DNA of 28,160 nt from NCBI GenBank assembly GCA_003427395.1, contig BFEA01000257.1, forward strand, positions 321,596-349,755, written 5' to 3'. The notes under the pieces are model-generated. The model did no database searches, was not told the DNA's origin, and saw only the letters and a program-made list of their open reading frames with translations. Origin of the DNA: Chara braunii. Its lineage: Eukaryota > Streptophyta > Charophyceae > Charales > Characeae. This document shows, piece after piece, positions 18,310 through 26,330 of this stretch; the stretch's first letter is position 1, and each line of letters starts with the position of its first letter. The position numbers and the translations under genes were made by a program.

Positions 18310-19193
18310 CGTACAATTCTCTTGTTTTCCTCATGATCAATCGGGGTGGCAAGCCCTCCTATCTGAGCAGCGGGAAGCAACATCTTACCAGCTTTACTTA
18401 CCAGACCTAGCACAAGAATATCCTGGCTTTGGAGAGTGCAGACTAGCGGGAGTAACCATTTTTCTTCGTACCCTTGCGCTCCTCCTGCTACCGAATCCCT
18501 TCCTTCCGGAATCTCCCTTGATGGCGACGACTCCATGAGGCTACTTCCCGGGTTTCTCTCTCCTTCTGTCTGATTTCTGATCACAGTTCCTGTTTCCACT
18601 TGATGGATTTCTCTAACGACTTCGTTTCCCTGACCAAAGGTAGGATCACCTCCCATCCCTCCCTGTGTCTCGCTTGGCTCGACTAAGGCCGATCTCACTC
18701 CCGTCTCTTGCATATAGCCCCTAGGTGTCATCCGTGCTCCTTCAGTTATTGCCCCCCACGCAGGGAGCGAATTGAAGCGAGGATCCTGACTCGCTACTTG
18801 GGGCAGATAGTTCAATTGCTGCAGGTCATATGGCTTTGGAGCCCCGCGTGGCGGCTGTTGACTGTACCAAGAATCCATGCCTTGATGTCGATGTTGATTA
18901 CCTTGTGAGGTTGTACCTCCTTGCTGCCAGTTGCTGGAGCATTCAAAGATTATTACCATCTTGCTCCTGAAAACCCAACCTCCTTCGTTCCCCTTGGGCA
19001 GAGGAGCCCGCTTCCGAATTACCTGGAGCACCAGACGGGGCGTCTCGAGCAGCATCTCTAATTCCCCTCGTCCTTCATTCATTATTACCTCCACCTCCAT
19101 AGTTCTGTTGCGGCCTAGCGTTGTGTCGCGTTTGTCTGCCTCGGGCAACCATCCGTTGTCGTATGTCATTATTATTTCCCTTGTTCCGCCCAA
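18306..19193 (-). pseudogene. LINE ORF1-like region (low-complexity, Gln/Gly-rich)
   Basis: A 295-codon frame upstream of the endonuclease in LINE order. It is hydrophilic and Gln/Gly/Pro-rich in the middle (LQQLNYLPQVASQDPRF), with no zinc knuckle seen. The N-terminal 60 residues may belong to another frame, since an Asn/Gly-rich reading is open there. Its role as an RNA-binding ORF1 product is inferred from position only. Confidence 0.5.
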
Positions 19194-19204
19194 TGCATCA
19201 CGAG

Positions 19205-19258
19205 TCTAATTGAATTTAATTGAACTTAAATTAATTTAATTGAATTTAATTCAATTGT
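19205..19258. repeat. AT-rich TTAATTGAA tandem-like repeat
   Basis: (A)TTTAATTGAA-type units repeat about five times, partly self-complementary. They lie just above the LINE 5' region and may mark its boundary or an older insertion. Confidence 0.8.
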
Positions 19259-19433
19259 ATGTACCGTTTCTCCAGTGTGAGCCCTGTACAAAGGGATGAA
19301 CAGAGAGAGGGAGGGCAATATCTCTCAGGGGAGGTGCTCCTGGCACTTGTGTAGCCGTGGAGTGGTAAACACAGTGGTAGGTCCAAACCGCGTGTGCCTC
19401 TCACTCTGTGAGTAGTTCTTTTTCTTTAATGAC

Positions 19434-19680
19434 ACTATATTCCTCTCTCAAATTCTTTTGCATTTGACTACTACCTACTACTAAGGCTATATAGAGGGGA
19501 CCCCTGCGAGCACAGCTACCTCTCACGGTGAAGGGGATATTGCACCTTGCAGGGTTGGGGCCCTTTTTCTTTGCTTTCTTTTCTTTTCTTCCCCTTTTTC
19601 TTTTTTCGTTTTTTTTTCCCCTTTTTTGAAGTTTTTTCCTTTTTTTTTTGTGCGTGTGTGTGTGTGTTTGTGTGCCCTAC
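19434..19680 (-). repeat. second copy of the 11.46 kb repeat, plus T/C-rich and GT tract
   Basis: CTATATTCCTCTCTCAA...GACCCCTGCGAGC...AGCTACCTCTCAC matches 11470-11580 in order and spacing. It is followed by a pyrimidine tract (about 19562-19650) where the other copy has its T-run, then a short (GT)n. The tract reads as a lysine-rich frame on the minus strand, which is artefactual. Confidence 0.65.
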
Positions 19681-19759
19681 TTTGTGAGGGAGTTTCACCT
19701 GGGACAACCATAGTGGTCCAAGGTGGAAACAGACAGAGTAAGCACTATTAGACTAGGTA

Positions 19760-20112
19760 ACAGCGATTTCGACAAAACGGACATTTTTAATTTTTTGAAC
19801 GATTTCGCTGGAATCCGCCCGAGCCAGGACGAAATTTGACGAATTTGAGAGTCCGGCATTCTTCAAATGCCGGACCCCCAGGATGTATTGGACCCAGCTA
19901 GAGTCTAGGGGGTCCAGCGTCTTAAGAACCCCGGCCCCCTGGATGTATCTAGACTTTGCTGAAGTCCAAGGACTCCGGAGTCTTAAGAACGTCGGACCCT
20001 GAATTTTGACAAAATTTCAACCTGGCTCAGGCGCATTCTTGCCAAATTAGTCGGTTTCAGTTTCGTTCAAAAGAAAAAAAAAATGTCCGTTTTGACGAAA
20101 TTGCTTTTTTTT
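19760..20112. mobile_element. MITE-like element with terminal inverted repeats of about 90 bp
   Basis: The left arm (19763-19850) reads GCGATTTCGACAAAACGGAC, then TTTTTTGAACGA, then GAGCCAGGACGAAATTTGA. The right arm, reverse-complemented (20104 down to about 20005), reads GCAATTTCGTCAAAACGGAC, then TTTTGAACGA, then GAGCCAGGTTGAAATTTTG. TAGGTA occurs at both flanks (19754-19759 and 20113-20118) and may be the target duplication. The interior has a 10-bp hairpin (GTCCGGCATT/AATGCCGGAC, 19851-19875) and two diverged direct repeats of about 66 bp around GGATGTAT...GTCTTAAGAAC. No coding sequence. Confidence 0.7.
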
Positions 20113-20197
20113 TAGGTAGCTTCAACGGATGCCATCTTCCCCCAAACACAACTCACCCTCATTACGGTTGAACCAAACCAGGCCAGTAAGATAGCTT

Positions 20198-21226
20198 TGT
20201 AATAACCTTGTTCAAAAGTAGCCTGGGGCCCAGAACTCAGCCCCAGGCCACGCAGACCTGAGAAGGTCTGCGCTGGGCTGTGTGACCAAAACACGCCCAG
20301 GCCTGAGTCTGTCGAATGTGGCTGTGTGACTGAACGCTGCACACAGGAAATTCAAGAGTCAAAGTCAACTGCAGAGTCAAAGGTACCGCACCCAGGGCTT
20401 GGGTTAGATACACTCATTTATTGTGCGCAGGTACCCAGACAGCATCCAGGCCGGAGGGAATTCGGTTTCAGGCCGATCTGAGCCCTCATTCGCATTGAGA
20501 TCTGGACGGCCGAGGGATACAGCAGTCGGGGTCCAGACCCCGCGTCAACACTACATAGGAGTTGACATCCTGCCATGATCCTGGCCTTGACATTCATTCT
20601 GTCTTGCGTTGATACTGACTTCACGCATTGACTTTGACGCTGGCTTGACGCTGGCTCGACGCTGCTGGCATTGTGACTTGGCGAGGTGCTGCTATTCCGG
20701 CATGGTGGCCAGCTTGCTCCTGTCTTCTTGGCCTGCTGACGTGGCAGCTGCCATGCACCTTCGCTGATGTGGCTGCTGCCACGTGTATCATGCTGACGTG
20801 GCTGCTGTCCACGTGTTCTGTGACTGGGACTACATATTCGGCATTGCTGTTCTGTTCGTCGTTACTTCAGGAGGAGATCAGGCTGTGGGGGAGTTCAAGG
20901 ATACGTACCTGGTGGTCTTCATGTCGACATTGCTCCAGATGCTGATGTGGAGTTGATTGGACGTGCCACGTGGCACATTGAGGATACTTGGATACTCATT
21001 CAAACTATTGATTGATGAGGTGGCAGTAGAGGAGGGAGCCCGAAGCAGGAGTGGGCATTTTTACTTCCTCTCCTTTGTCTCTTCTCCCTCCTCCCTCTTC
21101 GTCTGTGTATGATATCTCACCTCATTCTGTCTGATCACGATTTTTGACTATTTGTAATTATCAGCCGATGGACATTATTCTGGACTTGCATTGTTGACAA
21201 CTGTCTCACGATCTGGGTTCATTACA
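20198..21226 (+). repeat. 5' LTR (1029 bp)
   Basis: It begins TGTAATAACC and ends ATTACA, giving TGTAAT/ATTACA inverted ends, and stops three bases before the primer site. The first 318 bases match the 3' LTR with about 15 substitutions and no gaps (hand count). The 5' end carries three successive hairpins: 20221-20248 (GCCTGGGGC/GCCCCAGGC), 20251-20272 (CGCAGACC/GGTCTGCG) and 20273-20300 (CTGGGC/GCCCAG). Three 11-bp units of (T/C)GACGCTG(G)CT follow at 20635-20667, then G-box-like motifs. No clear TATA box was found. Confidence 0.92.
20963..20976. promoter_or_regulatory. palindromic G-box in the LTR
   Basis: GTGCCACGTGGCAC is a perfect 14-base palindrome around CACGTG, the plant G-box bound by bZIP and bHLH factors. 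A one-base variant, GTGCCATGTGGCAC, occurs at 21268-21281 just past the primer site. Confidence 0.6.
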
Positions 21227-21229
21227 ATT

Positions 21230-21241
21230 TGGTATCAGAGC
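21230..21241 (+). other. primer binding site (initiator Met tRNA)
   Basis: TGGTATCAGAGC is the standard complement of the 3' end of plant initiator-Met tRNA. It starts three bases after the LTR ends, which fixes the LTR boundary. Confidence 0.93.
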
Positions 21242-21504
21242 TAATCTCCTGAAGTCGACATTTGTAGGTGCCATGTGGCACGCAGGTAAGAGGTTGAGTA
21301 TGTGATGACGTGGCAAGGGATATTGACGAGGTACATACCTGTTCACGACATTGGCGGGGATTGCTGACGTGGTACACACTTCACAGACAAGAAGACATTG
21401 CCGAGAGTGCAGACGAGGTGCAGACTTCACTGGCGAGAGGAAGTCCCTACCAGGCTGTTGACGTGGCAGAAGGGACTGTCATTGGAGATACCGCATGCCA
21501 GCCT

Positions 21505-21530
21505 GGATCGCGATAGTGACATCGCGATCC
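21505..21530. other. 10-bp perfect hairpin in the leader
   Basis: GGATCGCGAT and ATCGCGATCC flank a 6-base loop (AGTGAC). In the element RNA this would be a stable stem-loop in the untranslated leader, a place where packaging or dimerisation signals occur in retroelements. Function is unknown. Confidence 0.7.
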
Positions 21531-22484
21531 CTTGCTGACGTGGCATATGTTGTGCCACGTCCGAGGAACTTGTTGCTGATTGTTGACGTGGCACTTCTTG
21601 TGCTGCTGCCACACGACATGGTCTACCGCAGGTGCTGACGTGGCTTTGGGGACAAGACTGATTGCTGACGTGGCTGGAAGAGTCATCACACCTGTCTTAT
21701 GAGGTGGTGGCTATCTGCTGACGTGGCAACAGACCCTTAGCTGACGTGGCATGATCTGACTGGCTGGAACGACAACAGTATCTCACGAGACGCGTGGAAG
21801 AGGCACGTGGCGAGGATCAGGACACACATTAGCTGACGTGGCATCCCACTACTGGCTGACTGGACATTAGAGTGCTGACGTGGCAGGATCTGTTGTGTTG
21901 GCATGACAGGGGTGACACGTGGCAGGCAGGACTACTGCTAAGAAAAAGGGGCACTCTGAAGACAAAGGCGGTACAACTGACTGGAGTAATTATACAGCTG
22001 TAGTGCCAACTGTCCGAGCGAGTGCGTAATCGCACAGACAATCAAGTGGACACAACAAATTGACAAAGTTTGCTGACAGATTGTTGTGATTGTTGTTGAC
22101 ATACTTACCTGTTGTTGATGTGTGTGGTGTTGTGCATACTTACTTGTGTGTTGTATCTGATCACACGGGCCTGACGTGGTACCTGTACACTTAGGACGTC
22201 ATCACACAGATAGACATAGAACAACAGAAGTTAGACATAAAACTTAGAAATAATTGTAGTTGTTCTTTCTTCTTTGGGTTACCTGAAGTCTTGCTATAAG
22301 GAAAGGTGCGGCTGTGGAATCTATTACTGTTTATTAGTTATTCATTGTGCGACAAACGCAAATCATGATGTCTCATTTCTGGAAATGTCTGAAACTCTCG
22401 GTGCTCACGCGTTTCATCTCACTTCTTTTCTATCCTATTTCAGTAATCTTTGCGGTAGATGAAGAACAGCCAAAACCACGAACC

Positions 22485-24200
22485 ATGCAACAAGTTGATG
22501 AACGGAAGAAAGTCTTGATTGCCCGCTTGAATCAACTTGAGTCTGAACTCCGTGGCACTAGTCCAGAGGCTGAGTCCCATGTCCGTGAATCATATGATTT
22601 GCAGGCACTAAGAACTGCCATTGAAAATGCGAAAACTGGGACCGACGTCCTTGCTGTCCAAGGCATACTGATCAAGTGCCATAATTTTGTCGTTGGTCAG
22701 TTTGCTGAAATTGGGAACAAACAGAAACAAGAAGAACAGAAAATGATTTCTGAAGAAGTCCTCGATGAAAACATTAGACAACTCGAGGAGGCACTTGAGA
22801 AAGAGAAGAAAAAGAGAGAAGAAATGAGAAAGAAAAAAAAAAGAAATACACAGCAAGAAAAGAAAATTGAGGAAATTAGACAGAATGTTGTTGTAACCGA
22901 AGGGGAAGGACAGACAGTATCTATTTCTCAATTAGTGACTTACCTTGCACATCTTGAGATGAAGATTGATCAGTACGGTACTCGTATTGATGAGGTAACC
23001 GCGGGATTACAGACTATCATCAATCTGGTCAAGGGAAAGAACAAAGTGACTGAGGAAGTCAAAACTGAGAAAGAGAAGAAACCTGAGAAATTGATGGGAG
23101 ATGCTTTTAAGGCACTTGAGGGAGGGACTAAGAAAACTGAGGGGAAGGAAGGGGAGCCTTCGAGTTCGCCTTCGAGTCCACCTTCGAGTCCGCCATCGAG
23201 TCCGCCTCCCGCTGGAAATAAGACCACCACCCCTCAACCTGAAAAACCGAAAAAGAGAGAAAAAGTCAAGATGAAATTGCCATTTACGTTTTGTAACAAG
23301 AAAGACGAAAATCTGCTTTTGTAGATCGCAGAAATTCAGACGTATTGTGGAACAGCCCCCGTTGAACCCGAGTCTCAAGTGGCCTTCTCCACTTCATGTT
23401 TGGGTGGGGAAGTAAAAAAATGGGTTCTCGCTGAAGCCAATGCGGCAGGATTTGACGACATCGGAGTATGGGCTGGAACCTTGGACCTCAAACAGTTCCT
23501 TGCCAAGATCAAGGAACGGTTTTTGGATACGACGACAGCCGACAAGGCTTTTGACCAGCTCACTACGATAGGTCAAAAGCATTGGACTTCTGTTGAAGCT
23601 TTGTCTCTGGAGGTTGACCGTCTGTTGTAGGTTCCCGGTTTCAACCTGCAAGACAATTAGGTATTGTACATTTACTCTCGAGCTTTGCCTGAGCCCATAC
23701 GCGGTCAGCTCGTGGCAGAGTCAAAGTCAGGTAAGTACAATTACCGACAATTTCGAGACCTTCCTCTCCAAAGAGAGCAAATGACTTCGCAAATGAAGAA
23801 TTCTTATGCATCTGTTGTGAAGTATGGTGGTGGTGCAGGAACAGGTAAGCGAGTACTTTGGCACCAAGACCACATCCTTGTCGTCTTCGATGACGAAACT
23901 GTGGAAAGATAGTCGTTGGAAGTCGAGGGTGTGGCGAACAGCAGTGATTCCGGGAAGGGGGAAGTCACTGCTGTCGTGGTCAACAATGGAGGGCCACGAC
24001 CGCCAGTTAAGAAGAAGAAGCCACGCTCGTTCCCAGAACACCCCGGAATTGCGGCCGGGAAGCCTTGGGAGAAGATGGGTCTGTCACAAGAAACGTGGCA
24101 GGAACGAATGGACAACGCGCAGTGCCTGAAGTGTGGCATTGCAGGGCATGTAATTGCATGGTGCCCGTTGATTCGTAACCCAAAAGTGAGTCGCCATTAG
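22485..24200 (+). pseudogene. gag: Gag of the Ty3/gypsy element
   Basis: Start chosen at the first in-frame ATG past a hydrophobic, non-Gag-like stretch; ATG 22365 is the in-frame alternative. The order is a Lys/Glu coiled coil (about 22750-22890), a Ser-Pro linker of SSPSSPP repeats (about 23158-23211), a retrotransposon-gag-like capsid region (about 23379-23700, GGEVKKWVLAEA and LKQFLAKIKERF), a basic stretch (PPVKKKKPRS) and a CCHC zinc knuckle, C-x2-C-x4-H-x4-C, at 24123-24164. Gag packages the element RNA. Four in-frame TAG codons interrupt it (23322, 23628, 23658, 23910), yet sequence stays Gag-like in one frame throughout. The terminal stop, 24198-24200, is also TAG. Confidence 0.85.
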
Positions 24201-24218
24201 GAGTAGCATCTGCTCCTA
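24179..24218 (+). promoter_or_regulatory. candidate -1 ribosomal frameshift signal
   Basis: The heptamer C CCA AAA (24179-24185) in the Gag frame fits the X XXY YYZ rule. Twelve bases later a 9-bp stem begins: TAGGAGTAG (24198-24206), loop CAT, CTGCTCCTA (24210-24218), with one G-U pair. Slipping back one base at this heptamer enters exactly the frame that encodes the protease, and the Gag stop lies in the stem. The spacer is slightly longer than the usual 5-9 bases. Confidence 0.6.
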
Positions 24219-24640
24219 CTGAGTTTAAGGGTTTGGACCAGAATGAAGGTAAGGCGCCTACTAACCCTTCCAACCCTTTGACTCGCATGGCAAAGGATGG
24301 TTCTTCTTCGGCCCATCGTCCAGAACACCCTGAACCTGTCTTATGTTCTATCTCTCTAGACGACTCTCTTGACGAGCTTGGTAACGAATTGCTGGCATTA
24401 CGAAGCTCGTGGGCTAAGAAAGCTAAGTCTAAGGATGACCTACTACTCGCGGATGTAGAAATCGCACGTACACGCGTAGGTGCTCTGTTAGACTCAGGAT
24501 CCACACGATCCTATATATCCGAGAAAGCAATCCGCAAGTTGCATCTCGGAATGAAGGTGAAGAACCTGTCTAAACCTATAACGTCTGTTTTGGCCGACAA
24601 AAACACGATCACTGTCTCACAGTATGTTGATCGTGTCAAG
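24182..24640 (+). pseudogene. pol: Pol: aspartic protease region
   Basis: This region is in the -1 frame relative to Gag. A linker of about 90 residues leads to the retropepsin motif LLDSGSTRSYIS (Asp codon at 24491), which processes the polyprotein as a dimer. It shares the overlap 24179-24200 with Gag, so expression would need frameshifting. At about 24640 the frame is lost: the expected continuation (EGKKILHEVSFLI, then LGMDW) lies one frame back, as if a single base had been lost. Confidence 0.85.
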
Positions 24641-25680
24641 TGTTGGTTTCGACAAAGGAAGGTAAGAAGATTTTGCATGAGGTATCCTTCCTGATCGAAA
24701 AAAACTTAGCATTTGACTTGATTCTGGGTATGGATTGGCACGAGGAAGCCAACCCAGATATTAACTTCAAAGAAAAGATTGTGCAATTGCAAGACGCACA
24801 GTCTGATTTGAAACCAATCAAATTGTTTCATAAGTCTGGCTCTGACTCTAGCCTGTCTTTCTATTGTATGAGTTACCCAACGTTTCGTTCGATGGTTTCA
24901 AAGAAAAGGTCGGAACAGGAAGTAATGATGGTCTTAGTAAAACGAGCAGGTGAGTCTTCTACTTCCTATCCTCCTTCGACCGAAAAACTCCTTGATGAGT
25001 ATAAGGATTTGTTTGCCGAACCGACAAGAATAACTGAACGTGCTATCAAGCACACCATCGAAATTATTCCTGGAAGTAAGATTCCCAAGGGCCCTATCTA
25101 TCGAATGTCTGCTAGGAAACTTGAAAAGTTGAAAAAACAACTGCAGGACTTAACAGAGAAAGGATGGATTCGCCCTAACTCTTCTCTTTATGGTGTCCTT
25201 GTCTTATTTGTGCCCAAAAAGGAAGGGGAGTTGCGTCTTTGTATTGACTACAGAGGGTTGAATATCGTCACTGTTAAGAACGCTGAACCGCTTCCTCGCA
25301 TTGACGACTTACTTGACCAGTTACAGGGATGCAGGTACTTTAGCAAGATCGACTTGAAATCCGGATATCACCAGATTGAGGTGGAACCCTCCAATCAGCA
25401 TAAAGCCGCTTTCCGGACCAGGTATGGCCAATACGAGTTCGTGGTAATGCCCTTCGGATTAACGAATGCTCCTGCTACGTTTCAAAGGTCAATGAATGAC
25501 TTGTTTCGTCAGTGGTTGGATAAGTTCGTTATTGTCTACCTCGATGATATTCTAGTGTATGGTAAAACACTAGAGGATCATGAGAAGCACCTTCGTCTGG
25601 TGCTAGGGAAGTTGCGTGAGGGCAACTTCAAGATCAATCCCGAAAAGTCTGAGTTTGCTAAGTTCGAAGTGCTATACTAG
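24640..25680 (+). pseudogene. pol: Pol: reverse transcriptase
   Basis: This runs from the end of the protease (LILGMDW, about 24720) through the RT domain proper from about 25045. Motifs seen: GPIYRMS (substrate entry), LCIDYRGLN, FSKIDLKSGYHQI (motif A), FVVMPFGLTNAPATFQ (motif B) and YLDD at 25537-25548 (catalytic). The domain is near full length and has intact catalytic Asp residues. The frame ends with a TAG at 25678, created by an apparent one-base loss; the next RT residues follow one frame back. Confidence 0.93.
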
Positions 25681-26330
25681 GACGTATAGTGAACAAAGAA
25701 GGCTTAAGGCCAGAAGAGAAGAAAATTTCAGCAATTAAAGATTGGCCACAACCTAAGTCTATAACGGAATTGCGATCTTTCCTTGGTTTAGCCAGCTACT
25801 ATAGGAAGTTTGTTAGAAACTTCTTACTGATTGCTGCACCAATGTGAAGATTGTTAAAGAAAGAAACTATCTGGTTGTGGGACAAAGATTGTGAGTCCTC
25901 CTTTCGGAAACTGAAGTATGCCCTGACTCACTACCCCGTCCATAAAATTGCTGACCCATCTTTGCCTTTCATTGTTACTACTGATGCAAGTCAGTATGGG
26001 ATTGGCGTTGTTCTACAGCAAGATGACGGCAAGGGCTATAGGCCCATAGAGTTTATGTCTGCGCGACTGCCGTCTGAAAAGGTTGCCAACTCCACCTATG
26101 AAAGGGAGTTGTATGCCTTAGTCTATGCACTAAACACGTGGAAGCACTACTTGTTAGGGAGGCACTTCACTATGTATTCATAACACTCTACCCTGAAGTG
26201 GATAAAGACACAGTCGAGGCTCTCTGATAAGCTGGTACGATGGTCTGCGTTTATTGATACCTTCGATTTTGAGTTGAAAACGATCAAAGGTAAGTCTAAT
26301 GTGGTCCCAGACGCATTGTCCAGACGGAGT
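25677..26330 (+). pseudogene. pol: Pol: RT connection and RNase H
   Basis: It continues the RT (SFLGLASYYRKFVRNF) into RNase H of the gypsy type: FIVTTDASQYGIGVVL, the YERELYALVYAL segment and LKTIKGKSNVVPDALSR. The enzyme removes the RNA template during cDNA synthesis. Interrupting codons are TGA at 25845-25847 and TAA at 26181-26183. Both lie within otherwise continuous homology in one frame. Confidence 0.9.

Larger units (their letters stand above)
11979..19193 (-). mobile_element. degenerate L1-type LINE
   Basis: One minus-strand non-LTR retrotransposon, read from about 19193 down to about 11979. It has an ORF1-like region, an EEP endonuclease, a reverse transcriptase and a zf-RVT zinc-binding C-terminus. 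It is broken by frameshifts near 17195 and 18008-18310, in-frame stops at 16618-16620, 16576-16578, 14284-14286 and 13702-13704, and a DNA-transposon insertion (14559-15999). The exact 5' end and target duplications were not resolved. The domain order matches plant L1-clade LINEs. Without the insertion its length would be about 5.8 kb. Confidence 0.85.
20737..22180 (+). promoter_or_regulatory. array of TGACGTGG(C/T) motifs
   Basis: Exact TGACGTGGC starts at 20737, 20794, 21306, 21459, 21536, 21584, 21636, 21666, 21719, 21742, 21834 and 21876. TGACGTGGT starts at 21365 and 22172. Related CACGTGGC cores lie at 21803 and 21915. All 14 are on the plus strand. Spacings (57, 59, 77, 48, 52, 30, 53, 23, 92, 42 and others) are not multiples of a fixed number and change codon phase, so this is not a repeated protein. 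The sequence matches the ACGT-core sites of plant bZIP factors. Regulation is inference. Confidence 0.7.

Noticed and set aside
19516-19711. Lysine-rich minus-strand frames
   Set aside because: They come from the complement of a pyrimidine tract.
21300-21900. Protein repeat encoded by the TGACGTGGC array
   Set aside because: The motif occurs in all three codon phases and frames are closed by stops.
22347-22484. N-terminal extension of Gag with a signal-peptide-like hydrophobic stretch
   Set aside because: It starts at GTG or at ATG 22365, is unlike Gag, and overlaps a pyrimidine tract and possible splice acceptor, so a secreted or membrane product is not supported.
23322-24200. Host genetic code with TAG as glutamine
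   Set aside because: TGA and TAA also interrupt pol and the LINE, CAG is used normally, and C-to-T decay is a simpler explanation; kept only as an alternative in the findings.
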